Source: Lysobacteraceae bacterium (GTDB taxonomy: Bacteria > Pseudomonadota > Gammaproteobacteria > Xanthomonadales > Ahniellaceae). Taken from it: a stretch of 64,000 nucleotides of DNA. Position numbers and translations under genes: made by a program. The stretch lies in NCBI GenBank assembly GCA_002995625.1, contig PVBP01000001.1, forward strand, positions 35,749 to 99,748. The letters run 5' to 3'. The notes under the pieces were generated by a model, which was given only the letters and a program-made list of their open reading frames with translations, was not told the origin of the DNA and made no database searches. Below, one piece after another: positions 1-10,112 of this stretch (position 1 is the stretch's first letter; every line of letters begins with the position of its first letter).

Positions 1-203
1 TGCGCGGCGCAGACGATCCGCCCCTCCTCGACCAGGAAGCGGCCGGGCGACCAGTCGAGCCGCCGCCCCGCGTGCGGACAGACGTTGTGGAAGGCGCGCA
101 CGACACCGTCGACGCGGGTCAGCAGCAGGTCCTCGTCGCCGGCCTCGACCGCGTGCGCGCCCTCCGGCGGAATCTCGGTGACACGGCACAGGCGCAGCTT
201 CAA
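1..203 (-). CDS. Rieske [2Fe-2S] domain protein, N-terminal part (cut by window edge)
   Basis: Only the first 67 codons are in the window. The start is taken as a TTG at 203, because a GGGAG Shine-Dalgarno sequence lies about 7 bases upstream and no ATG or GTG is in frame after the upstream stop. The translation holds both halves of a Rieske cluster site: CPHAG, and about 20 residues later CAA followed by a codon starting CA, compatible with the usual C-x2-H. Such proteins carry electrons as ferredoxins or as the N-terminal domain of ring-hydroxylating oxygenases. The spacing fits either, and what follows the cluster is not visible. No signal peptide is apparent, so it is probably cytoplasmic. 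The family call is firm; the specific function is unknown. Confidence 0.75.
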   Translation of the reverse strand, partial: MKLRLCRVTEIPPEGAHAVEAGDEDLLLTRVDGVVRAFHNVCPHAGRRLDWSPGRFLVEEGRIVCAA

Positions 204-237
204 CGCCGGACTCCCACGCTCACGCGCTTGGACAATG

Positions 238-249
238 AAGTTTTAACTT
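238..249. promoter_or_regulatory. AT-rich palindrome upstream of the Rieske gene
   Basis: AAGTT-TT-AACTT is a perfect 5-bp inverted repeat. It is one of the few AT-rich spots in this GC-rich sequence and lies 35-46 bases upstream of the TTG start of the Rieske gene. It could be an operator or part of a promoter for the Rieske gene or for the divergent small membrane protein. No known regulator motif was matched. Confidence 0.3.
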
Positions 250-346
250 TCGCGCATCGACGATCGGCGATGATCGACGGCCGCGGGTCGATCCGTCACG
301 GAATCTGGACCGTCGCTTCGACCGGCTGCACAGGGATTCTATCGGC

Positions 347-625
347 ATGAACGGACGCTCCCCCTCGCTCGGTACCCGGCGCCTCGCCCGCGGCGCGATC
401 CTCGGCGTCACCGCCGTGGGCGTCGTCGGCATCGCCGCGATCGGGGCCGTGATCGCGCTCGGGGTGCTCGCCGTCGGAGCGCTCGCGCACGCGACCCTGC
501 GGCTGGCTCGCGGAACACGCGCGGGCGCTGGCGCCACCGACGCCGTCATCGACGGCGAGTACCGGGTGATCCGCGACGGCGACGGCTCCGCCGCGCACCG
601 CCTCAGGCGGCTGCCGCAGGTCTAG
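347..625 (+). CDS. Small predicted membrane protein
   Basis: This 92-residue protein begins with a short Arg-containing segment, followed by a long hydrophobic Ala/Gly/Val stretch at about residues 16-51. That stretch is long enough for one long or two close membrane spans. The polar C-terminus contains DGEYRVI, a pattern that looks constrained rather than random. The ATG is the first in frame. It is divergent from the Rieske gene with about 140 bases between them. I do not recognise a named family. Support comes from the membrane segment, G/C third-position use and the absence of a better frame, so it remains a hypothetical protein. Confidence 0.55.
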   Translation: MNGRSPSLGTRRLARGAILGVTAVGVVGIAAIGAVIALGVLAVGALAHATLRLARGTRAGAGATDAVIDGEYRVIRDGDGSAAHRLRRLPQV

Positions 626-899
626 ATCGGGGGCGGACGCCAGATCCGCCCCGCAGACCCGCCGAACCGCTCGCCCCGCCGAGCCCGCTCGTGGCCCACC
701 GCCGGCGACGGCCCGGCCGCCTCGGGGCATGGTCGTCGTGTCGAGCGTTCTCGAAGTCGGGAAAGCCCGTCTCGCCGGGGAGAGCGGCAGGACGGACCGA
801 CGCGCATAACCCATTGATCCGAAAGACCACATGGTCGCGCCGACGGCTGGCACGGCGTTTGCGCAGAGGGCTCCGGCATCCGCCATTGGAGACCCGACC

Positions 900-3800
900 A
901 TGCGCATCCGACATCCGTTCCGCCCGGCCCTCGTCGGCACCCTGCTGGCGTTGGCGGCCTTGGCGCCGCTCACCGTGACCGCAGCCACGTTCAACGTCAC
1001 CAACGGCAATGACTCTGGCAGCGGCAGCCTGCGAAACGCAATCCTCGCCGCGAACGCGGACGCGACCGGCACGATCCAGAACCCGCACATCATCACCTTC
1101 GCGTCCGGCGTCTCGCAGGTGACCGTCGCCAGCCCCCTGCCCGCCTTGAACCGGCCGACCCTGGTGAACGTGTTCGGCAGCCGCGTCACGATCCGGGCGA
1201 CCTCGCTGATCTTCGGCGATGGCTTCACTCTCGGTCCGGCGGCGGCGGGATCTGTGGTCCAGAACCTCGCAGTGGTCTGCAGCAATCCAGTCCCGTGCTT
1301 CACCGGCTCGGGGATACGCGCCGACGGCCAGCTGACCGAAACCCTGATCGATCTGGCGCTGGTCGATGGGGTCGGCCAGAGCGGCATCCAGATCACCGGC
1401 GCGAGCCGGATCCGGATCGATCGGGCCACGCTGATCCGCAACGCCCAGACCGCCGGGAACAGCGGTGGCGGCATCCACTGCCAGGGTAGCGGAGCGAGCG
1501 ATATCGGGTTCCTGCACGTCACGCGCTCGCGGATCGGGATCGACGGCAACGGCAACAGCGCCGGAAACCTGGGTCACGGGGTCCGCTCCGTCCACTGCCT
1601 GGCACGCATCGGTGGTCCCGCGGACACCGAGGGCAACGTGATCTCGGCGAATGCGCACAGCGGCGTCCTGCTGGACAGATCCTCCTCGAGCCGCGTCGAG
1701 GGGAACCTGATCGGCCTCGACGCCAACGGTGTCGCCGCTCGCGGCAACGATGGGGGAGGCGTCCACATCACGCGATCGACCAGCGTCATCGTCGGCGGCG
1801 ACGACGACGCGCGCGGCAACGCCATCGCCGGCAACGGGAATACGAACATCCGGGTCTTCGCGGCCGAGCCGTCCGACAACGCGCGGGCACAGATCAGGCG
1901 CAATTGGATTGGAACGCGCCGCAACGGGACGCCGCTCGCGCCGGGCGCCAACCGCGCGTCGACCGGGATCCAGATCCACGGATGGGCCGAGGCGACGATC
2001 GGTACCGGAGCCCACGGCAATCTGATCCGCGACCACAGTTTCGCCGGCATCGAGGCCGCCTCGGCGGGCGAGGCGGGCAAGATGCGGGTCAGCCGCAACA
2101 GCATCTTCGCCAACGGCGCCGCGATCGTGGACGCCGGCAACCGGCCGGTGCCGCAACTGAATCCGATCGGCGGCACCAGCCTGATTAGCGGCACCGTGCC
2201 GGGCGGTGCGTCGGGCGGCCTGGTCGAGTTCTACGTCGACGACTGGAACCAGTCCCGGATCTACGTCGGCGAGGTCGATCACCTGTCCCCGAACGGCGCC
2301 GGCGGCGCCGACTTCGCGACCCTGATCGACCTGACGCCGCACACCGGCAAGCGGCTGACCGCGCTGTACCGTGAACCGCCCTCGATCCCGACCGCGATCA
2401 CCCGGACCGGTGCGCTGGCGGCGCCCGTGCCGATCGGCGCCCGGATCCTCAGCGTGAGCCTGGTCGGGCGAACCGGCGCCGAGCGCGTCGACAGCAATCC
2501 GACGGCGATCGACTGTCCGGGCTACTGCTCGGCGGGTTTCGCGAGCGGCACCGTGATCCTGACCGCCTATCCGGGCGCCAATCGACGGGTGACCTGGTCG
2601 GGCGACTGCACCGGGTCGGGCACCTGCAGCGTGTCGATGAACCAGAACCGGAACGTGACTGCGACCTTCGGCCCGGCGCTGCGCCGACTGACCGTCGATC
2701 GCGACGGCCCGGGCACCGTCTCGAGCAATCCGGCCGGGATCGCCTGTGGCGCCACCTGCGCGCACGACTTCAACCACGGACAGACGATCGCGCTGACCGC
2801 GACCCCCGCCGCCGACCACCGCTTCGACGGATGGACCGGGGCCTGCTCGGGCCCCGCCGGATGCAGCGTCGCGATGACCGCCGACCGGACGGTCGGCGCC
2901 CGCTTCTCCCGCATCCAGCGGTCGCTCGTGGTGACCCGGTCCGGGCTCGGAACCGTGGTCAGCACCCCGGCCGGCATCGACTGCGGCGCCACCTGCACCG
3001 CGTCGTTCGGGCAGGGCACCAGCGTCGCCCTCGACGCCACGCCGGCCGCAGGCTGGCAGTTCTCGCACTGGCAGAACTGTCCGGGCGCGAGTGGCCCGCG
3101 CTGCAACCTGGTCGTCCCGGCGACAGACATCGGCATCCAGGCCGTCTTCACGACCCTGCCTCCCAGCACCCAGCCGCTCAGCGTGACCCGCGTCGGCTCC
3201 GGAAACGTCACCAGCAGCCCGCCCGGGATCAACTGCGGTGCAACCTGCTCTGCCGCGTTCACCGAAGGGTCCACGGTCCAGCTGACCGCGGCACCGGCGT
3301 TCGGCTGGACGTTCGCCGGCTGGTCCGGCGCCTGCACCGGGACCGGAACCTGCACCGTGACGATGTCGCAGCCGCGGTCGGTCGTCGCCACGTTCGCCCC
3401 GCCGACCCGCCTGCTCACGGTGAGCCGGACCGGAGAGGGCACGCTGCGCAGCGCGCCGACCGGCATCGACTGCGGCACCACCTGCACCCATGCGTTCGAA
3501 CTGGGCACCGTGGTGACGCTCGAGGCGATTCCCGCCGCCGGATGGCAGTTCGACGGGTACACCGGCGACCACTGCAGCGGCCTCGCCTGCACCGTGACGA
3601 TGGACGACGCGCGGGCGGTCGGCGCCGTGTTCTCGCCGGTTCCGGGTCCATCAAGGACGCTGACCGTGACCCGAAACGGCAGCGGCACGGTCACGAGCAC
3701 GCCGGACGGCATCGCCTGCGGATCGACCTGCCAGGCCACGTTCGCGAACGGGACCGCCGTCAGCCTGCTCGCGACACCGGCCGCCGGCTGGCAGTTCATC

Positions 3801-4160
3801 GGCTGGGGCGGGGCCTGCGAGGGCAGCGGCGCCTGCCAGGTCGTGATGGGCGCCGATCGCGCGGTCAGCGCGACCTTCGCCGTGATCCCGCCGACCACCC
3901 ATCCGCTCACGGTCAACCGTCACGGCGACGGCTTCGTGTCGAGCACGCCGTCCGGCATCGGCTGCGGCGACGAGTGCCAGGCGTCGTTCCCGGCCGGCAC
4001 GCAGGTCACGCTGACCGCGACGCCACCCGAGGGCTCGACCTTTGCCGGCTGGCACGGGGCATGCACCGGCCACGCGCCGTGCACGGTGACGATGAGCGAG
4101 CCGCGCGTCGTCGGTGCCCGCTTCGTCGTCGACCGGATCTTCGTCGGCGACTTCGAGTGA
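900..4160 (+). CDS. Secreted beta-helix protein with seven Cys-containing C-terminal repeats
   Basis: The product is 1086 residues. A signal peptide covers about residues 1-28. Next comes a CSLREAI-like segment (GSLRNAILAANA) and a right-handed beta-helix-like region to about residue 510, rich in G-N and I-x-G-N turns. About residues 516-1079 hold seven tandem units of about 78 residues resembling divergent InlB B-repeats (GxGTVxSxPxGIxCG, C, then GWxFxGWxGAC...C...M). The chain ends IFVGDFE, a tail type shared with two other secreted proteins here. A frame start at 831 exists, but the ATG at 900 places the signal peptide at the N-terminus. The architecture suggests a surface or extracellular adhesin-like or glycan-binding protein. 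No catalytic motif was seen and the ligand is unknown. Confidence 0.85.
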   Translation: MRIRHPFRPALVGTLLALAALAPLTVTAATFNVTNGNDSGSGSLRNAILAANADATGTIQNPHIITFASGVSQVTVASPLPALNRPTLVNVFGSRVTIRATSLIFGDGFTLGPAAAGSVVQNLAVVCSNPVPCFTGSGIRADGQLTETLIDLALVDGVGQSGIQITGASRIRIDRATLIRNAQTAGNSGGGIHCQGSGASDIGFLHVTRSRIGIDGNGNSAGNLGHGVRSVHCLARIGGPADTEGNVISANAHSGVLLDRSSSSRVEGNLIGLDANGVAARGNDGGGVHITRSTSVIVGGDDDARGNAIAGNGNTNIRVFAAEPSDNARAQIRRNWIGTRRNGTPLAPGANRASTGIQIHGWAEATIGTGAHGNLIRDHSFAGIEAASAGEAGKMRVSRNSIFANGAAIVDAGNRPVPQLNPIGGTSLISGTVPGGASGGLVEFYVDDWNQSRIYVGEVDHLSPNGAGGADFATLIDLTPHTGKRLTALYREPPSIPTAITRTGALAAPVPIGARILSVSLVGRTGAERVDSNPTAIDCPGYCSAGFASGTVILTAYPGANRRVTWSGDCTGSGTCSVSMNQNRNVTATFGPALRRLTVDRDGPGTVSSNPAGIACGATCAHDFNHGQTIALTATPAADHRFDGWTGACSGPAGCSVAMTADRTVGARFSRIQRSLVVTRSGLGTVVSTPAGIDCGATCTASFGQGTSVALDATPAAGWQFSHWQNCPGASGPRCNLVVPATDIGIQAVFTTLPPSTQPLSVTRVGSGNVTSSPPGINCGATCSAAFTEGSTVQLTAAPAFGWTFAGWSGACTGTGTCTVTMSQPRSVVATFAPPTRLLTVSRTGEGTLRSAPTGIDCGTTCTHAFELGTVVTLEAIPAAGWQFDGYTGDHCSGLACTVTMDDARAVGAVFSPVPGPSRTLTVTRNGSGTVTSTPDGIACGSTCQATFANGTAVSLLATPAAGWQFIGWGGACEGSGACQVVMGADRAVSATFAVIPPTTHPLTVNRHGDGFVSSTPSGIGCGDECQASFPAGTQVTLTATPPEGSTFAGWHGACTGHAPCTVTMSEPRVVGARFVVDRIFVGDFE
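2444..4130 (+). repeat. Seven tandem ~78-residue repeat units within the secreted protein
   Basis: The seven units begin near residue 516 of the host protein. Each has a beta-rich opening (LTVxRxGxGTV), a CG-x-x-C pair and a later pair of Cys spanning G-x-G or similar, followed by M-x-x-x-R-x-V-x-A-x-F. Unit 3 is the most divergent: its second half has an extra Cys-containing insertion and lacks the Met. Units 4, 6 and 7 are closest to each other. The Cys pairs could form disulfides within each unit after export. Confidence 0.8.
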
Positions 4161-4166
4161 TCGATG

Positions 4167-4190
4167 GTCCCGGCGCGGGAGCCGCAGGGC

Positions 4191-4204
<14 letters not shown>
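4167..4204. terminator. Strong hairpin between convergent genes
   Basis: There is a perfect 11-bp outer stem (GTCCCGGCGCG with CGCGCCGGGAC) and, inside it, a 5-bp stem GAGCC/GGCTC with a GCAG loop, separated by one unpaired base on each side. It begins 7 bases after the secreted repeat protein stop. It overlaps the stop and last four codons of the convergent FHA regulator gene. There is no T tract on either side, so it is a likely bidirectional structural barrier or terminator rather than a classical intrinsic terminator. Confidence 0.55.
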
Positions 4205-5867
<1,663 letters not shown>

Positions 5868-5886
5868 GGCCGGTCCTCCCTGTGGG

Positions 5887-5907
5887 CACGATGAATATAC
5901 TCGCGTG
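5887..5907. promoter_or_regulatory. Possible shared promoter patch of divergent regulator and kinase genes
   Basis: Only 40 bases separate the two divergent starts. They contain a small AT-rich patch. On the plus strand TATACT (5896-5901) resembles a -10 element and would put transcription start at or next to the kinase ATG (5908), meaning a leaderless mRNA. On the minus strand the overlapping TATATT could serve the regulator. No convincing -35 was found. Confidence 0.3.
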
Positions 5908-8904
5908 ATGCGCTTCCACTCGGCGGTTCCGATCGGCGCCGGCGCGACCGGACGGGTGATGCGCGTGTTCGATCCCGAGCGCGGCCATGACGTGGCGCTC
6001 AAGCTGCTGCATGCGGCCTCGCCCGATCTGGTCGAGAGGATCCGACGGGAGGCCGCGGCCCAGGCCCGGATCGAGCATCCGAACGTCGTGCGGGTCTACG
6101 ACAGCGGCAGCCTCGACGGCGTGCCGTTCGTCTCGATGCAGTACGTCGACGGGCGCCCGCTCGACGTCGCGGCGGCGGCGCTGCCGCTGCGCGAGCGGGT
6201 CGCGCTGGTCCGCACCGTGGCCGACGCGGTGCACGCGGCGCACCGGCTCGGACTCGTCCATCGCGACCTCAAGCCCGCCAACATCCTGGTCGAGACCCTG
6301 GCGGACGGCTCGCACAAGCCATGGGTGCTCGACTTCGGCCTAGTCCACGATGCGAGTGCCGACGGCCTGACCGGTCATGGCGAGCTCCTCGGCACGCCGG
6401 GCTACCTGTCGCCGGAGCAGGCGGCCGCCGACCGTCCGATCGACGCGCGCAGCGACGTCTTCTCGCTCGGCGTGATCCTCTACGAACTCGCCACCGGACA
6501 CGCGCCGTTCGCGGCCGACACCGCCGCCGCGGCGGTTGCGCGCGTGCTCCGACACGAGCCACCGTCGGCCGACCGGGTCGACCCGGCCGTGCCCCCGGCG
6601 CTCGCCGCGATCATCGAGCGCTGCCTCGAGAAGGAACCGGCCCGCCGCTACCCGGGCGCGCGGGCGCTTGCCGACGCGCTCGACGCCTGGCTCGCCGGAC
6701 GACTCGTCCGCGCGCGGCCGCGCGGCCCGGTCGCAAGGGGCCTGCGCTGGATCCGGGCCGATCGGCTGCGCACCGCCGTCGCGATCGCGGCCCTCGCGCT
6801 GCCGCTGGCCGGCGCGTCCGCGCTGCTCTGGCTGTCGATCGAGCGCGCCAACGCGCTGGCCGCGACCCGCAGCTTCACCGTCACCGCGCTCGACGTCGAA
6901 CGCGAGATGTGGCTGGCCGCGTCGTGGCCGGACCAGGACCTGGCGCGCCACCGCGCGCGACTTGCGACGCGGCTCGGGCCGCTCGAGCAGGCGCTGGCCG
7001 GCTCGGACGCGACGCTGCGGCAGGTCGTGCTCGAGCCCTACACGCGCGCGCTGGAGGCGCTCGGCGAACACGACCGGCTGCTGGCGCGGGCCGCGGGTGT
7101 CGATCCGGCCGGCGTCGAACCCGCGGTCGCAGCGCGCTTCGGACGCGCCTACGAACGCGAGTTCCTCGATCGGGCCACGGCGATCGCGACGCTGCCGGAC
7201 GCCGAGCGTCGACGCGCGGTCCGTCTTGCGCTCGAGCAGGACTGGCTGAGGCCGGCGCTGGCCTGGCATCGGCGCGCGCTCTCGACCTCCGATCCGATCG
7301 ATCAGGCGCTCGCCCGCGCGACCCTGGCGCACCACGGCGGCGACGATGAGCGCGCGCTCGCGCTGATCGACGGGCTCGAGCAGCCCGCACCCGGCGCGTC
7401 GCTGCTCGCGGCCCGCCTGCGGCTCGCGCGCGTGATCGCCGCGGCCGACGCCGGCGACCCTCGCGCGCTCGAGTCGACGATCGCGGAGGCCGAGAGGGCG
7501 CATCGCGACCTCGCGCGAATCCTGCGCAGTTCACCCGATGTCTGGGCCGGTCTGTGCCAGCTGGCGACCGTGCGCCTGCGTCTGTCGAGCCGCGTCGGGG
7601 CGTCCGCGCCGGACGACCGGGATCCGATCGCGCCTTGCGATGCGCTGATCGCCAGCGATGGCGGCAGCGGCCGTGGGCAGGTCCTGCGTGCCCAGGCGCT
7701 CGCCGCCCACGCGCGTCGCACGTACATGGTCGGCGCAGACGCGGCCGACACGATCGACCGGCTGCGCGCCGAGGTCGATGGCCTCGACGACCCGCGCGCC
7801 GCGCTGGCCCTCGGCGAGACCCTGCTTGTCGCCAGCGAGTCGCGTCGACGCCAGGGGCCTGCGGACGAGGCCGCGCGACTGCTCGCCGAAGCCGCCGACC
7901 GCCTCGCGATGGCCCTCGATCGCGCGCCGGCCGACCCCGCGCTGCTGCTGGGAGCCGCGCAGGCCAGCCAGCTGATCGCGATCCACGCACCGCCGGCCAG
8001 CGCGGATCCCGCGTTCGCCGAGGCGGTCGAGCGTCTCGAACGCGCCGAGTCGGTGGAACCGCTGCTCTCGACCCGACTGCGGCTTGCCGAGGTGCTCGCC
8101 TGGCAGGCCAGCAACCGGCTCTACCAGCTCGGCGATCCCGACCCGCCGCTGGCCCGGGCGCGGGACCTACTCGACGCGGCACGCGCGCGGCATCCGGACG
8201 ACCTGCGTGTCCTGCAGCGGCTGGCGCTGGTCCACTGGGTCAGGGGCCAGGCCCTCGCCTATCGCGGCGGCCACGGCGACGCCGAGCTCGCCGAGGCCGA
8301 ATCGCTCTACGACGCGGTGCTCGCGGCCGATCCGTCGCGCACCGCGACCGCGTTCAACCGCGCGAGCGTGCAGCTGGCGCGGGCCCGCGAGGCGATGCGC
8401 GCCGGGCGGCCGGTCGATGCGCTGCTCGCCCGGGCCGCGGCGGGCCTTCCACGCCTCGTCGAGGAGGAGGTCGCACCGGACGTGGCGATGCTTGCGGCGA
8501 CCTGGAGGCTGCTGCGTCACCAGTCGGACCCGCGCGGCCGGGGGCCGGACGACCGCGCCGCGATCCACCGGCGACTTCGGCTCGCCGCGACCGGGTCGCC
8601 CGACCGGCCGGCGGCCGCGGTGCAGCTGGTCGAGTTCTGGGTCGGCGAACCGCCCGCGCCGCGGGCGGCCGGGTCCCTGGACGAGGATCTCGCGACGATC
8701 GACGCGATCGTCGATGATCCGGCCACGCCGGAGATCGTCCGGCTGCATCGCGCCCGCCTGCTGGCCACGGCGGCCCGGCTCGCTCCGGGCCGCCACCGGG
8801 CGCGGGCGATCGACGAGTACGCCCGGTACGCCGATTCGCCCTACCTCGGACGGTATCGGGCCGAGTTCTCGCACCTCGATCCTGCCGCGGCCGGCGGGCC
8901 CTGA
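5908..8904 (+). CDS. Transmembrane Ser/Thr protein kinase with long helical repeat C-terminus
   Basis: The product is 998 residues. The kinase domain (about 5-265) shows a glycine loop GAGATG, VALK lysine K32, HRDLKPAN 118-125, DFG 142-144 and SPE 168-170, so it should be active. One membrane span lies at about 289-310, placing the kinase in the cytosol. The remaining roughly 690 residues are Ala/Leu/Arg-rich, helical and TPR-like, presumably outside the membrane. The N-terminus begins only about nine residues before the glycine loop. There is no clear Shine-Dalgarno, and the start may be leaderless. It is divergent from an FHA-AAA+ regulator, which suggests a kinase-to-FHA phosphorelay, by inference. 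Substrates are unknown. Confidence 0.9.
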   Translation: MRFHSAVPIGAGATGRVMRVFDPERGHDVALKLLHAASPDLVERIRREAAAQARIEHPNVVRVYDSGSLDGVPFVSMQYVDGRPLDVAAAALPLRERVALVRTVADAVHAAHRLGLVHRDLKPANILVETLADGSHKPWVLDFGLVHDASADGLTGHGELLGTPGYLSPEQAAADRPIDARSDVFSLGVILYELATGHAPFAADTAAAAVARVLRHEPPSADRVDPAVPPALAAIIERCLEKEPARRYPGARALADALDAWLAGRLVRARPRGPVARGLRWIRADRLRTAVAIAALALPLAGASALLWLSIERANALAATRSFTVTALDVEREMWLAASWPDQDLARHRARLATRLGPLEQALAGSDATLRQVVLEPYTRALEALGEHDRLLARAAGVDPAGVEPAVAARFGRAYEREFLDRATAIATLPDAERRRAVRLALEQDWLRPALAWHRRALSTSDPIDQALARATLAHHGGDDERALALIDGLEQPAPGASLLAARLRLARVIAAADAGDPRALESTIAEAERAHRDLARILRSSPDVWAGLCQLATVRLRLSSRVGASAPDDRDPIAPCDALIASDGGSGRGQVLRAQALAAHARRTYMVGADAADTIDRLRAEVDGLDDPRAALALGETLLVASESRRRQGPADEAARLLAEAADRLAMALDRAPADPALLLGAAQASQLIAIHAPPASADPAFAEAVERLERAESVEPLLSTRLRLAEVLAWQASNRLYQLGDPDPPLARARDLLDAARARHPDDLRVLQRLALVHWVRGQALAYRGGHGDAELAEAESLYDAVLAADPSRTATAFNRASVQLARAREAMRAGRPVDALLARAAAGLPRLVEEEVAPDVAMLAATWRLLRHQSDPRGRGPDDRAAIHRRLRLAATGSPDRPAAAVQLVEFWVGEPPAPRAAGSLDEDLATIDAIVDDPATPEIVRLHRARLLATAARLAPGRHRARAIDEYARYADSPYLGRYRAEFSHLDPAAAGGP

Positions 8905-8925
8905 GCGGACCCGGTGGCGCGTCGG

Positions 8926-10101
8926 TCAGGCCGCTCGCAGGGCGGTCGTCACCGGCAGGCGCGCCGCGCGGATCGCCGGCAGCAGGCCGCCGACGAAGCC
9001 GATCACGAGCGAGATCACGATCCCGCGGACCAGCAGGTCCGGGGTGACCTTGAACGCGAACACGACCTGGGTGAAGCCGCCGCCCAAGGTCGAGACGGTC
9101 ATGCCGTTGAACAGCAGGTAGGCCAGCACCGCGCCGAGGAGTCCGCCCAGCACCGCGAGCGCCATCGACTCGACCAGCACCGAGACCACCACCGGCAGGC
9201 CGCGGAAGCCGAGCGCGCGCAGGGTCGCGATCTCGCGGGTGCGCGCCGAGACCGCGGCGTACATCGTGTTGAGCGCCGCGAAGATCGCGCCGAGACCCAT
9301 GATCACGGCGACGACCGAGGCGAGGAAGCCGATGTTGCGGGTGACGCCACCGGTCTGACCCGAGTAGAACGCGCGCTCGCGCTCGACGTCGACGTTGAGC
9401 CTCGGATCCGCCGCGAGCGCCGCCTTGTAGGCCTCGAACGCGCCGGCGTCCTCGAGGCCCACCAGCGCGATCGAGAAGGCGTTGCGCCCCCACGCCGTCT
9501 GCGCGGTGCGGACGTCGGTCCAGATCTCGCTCTCGAACGAGTCCCCGGTCTCGAACACGCCGACCACGGTCCAGTCCTGCCCGCGCAGGCGCAAGGTGCC
9601 GCCGAGCGTCGCGCCCTCGAACTGGCGCGAGACGCCGCGGCCGACGATCAGCTCCTGCAGGCCCGGCTCGAAGCGGCGACCCTCGACGATCCGGAAGTTC
9701 GGCCGCAGCTCGAAGGCGTCGCCGCCGACGCCGCGCAGCGTGACGTTGGCGCCGAGCCGCTCGCCGCGCCGCGGCAGCTCGCTGATCACGACGATCTCGC
9801 CCGAGGCCAGTGGCGAACCGTCGCCCGCGCGGCGGACCCCGGGCAGCTGCTCGACGAGGCCCAGCGCGTCCACGGTCAGCACGCTGTTGAGCTCGGCGTT
9901 CGAGCCCGAGCGCAGCACGATCGCGTTCGCGTCCGAGCCGGTCGCGGCCAGCGTCGCCTCGAAGCCGCGCGACATCGCGAGCAGCGCTGTGAACACGCCG
10001 ACCACGCCGGCGAGGCCCACGATCACGACCGCCGCGAGCCCGAGGCGCTCGCGGATGCCGAGGAGATTCATCCAGGTGATCTCGAGGATCTGCTTCAGCA
10101 T
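8926..10101 (-). CDS. ABC transporter permease, FtsX/MacB type (second permease)
   Basis: This 391-residue protein has the FtsX/MacB layout: one N-terminal span (about 20-42), a large periplasmic MacB-PCD-like domain, and three C-terminal spans in the last 120 residues. The motif R-x-R-E-I-A-T-L-R-A-L-G-F precedes a span, as in FtsX-family permeases. It is the last gene of a four-gene set (adaptor, ATPase, two permeases), starting 11 bases after the first permease. It likely forms a heterodimeric mechanotransmission or export complex with its neighbour and the ATPase. The substrate cannot be told from sequence; MacAB-like systems export lipoproteins, peptides or drugs. Confidence 0.88.
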   Translation of the reverse strand: MLKQILEITWMNLLGIRERLGLAAVVIVGLAGVVGVFTALLAMSRGFEATLAATGSDANAIVLRSGSNAELNSVLTVDALGLVEQLPGVRRAGDGSPLASGEIVVISELPRRGERLGANVTLRGVGGDAFELRPNFRIVEGRRFEPGLQELIVGRGVSRQFEGATLGGTLRLRGQDWTVVGVFETGDSFESEIWTDVRTAQTAWGRNAFSIALVGLEDAGAFEAYKAALAADPRLNVDVERERAFYSGQTGGVTRNIGFLASVVAVIMGLGAIFAALNTMYAAVSARTREIATLRALGFRGLPVVVSVLVESMALAVLGGLLGAVLAYLLFNGMTVSTLGGGFTQVVFAFKVTPDLLVRGIVISLVIGFVGGLLPAIRAARLPVTTALRAA

Positions 10102-10112
10102 GGCCTCGTTCC

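Noticed and set aside
603..3572. A long open frame on the minus strand opposite the secreted repeat protein
   Set aside because: The translation is Arg/Gly/Ala-rich and repetitive only because the plus-strand gene has repeats. The plus-strand frame has a signal peptide and recognisable domains.
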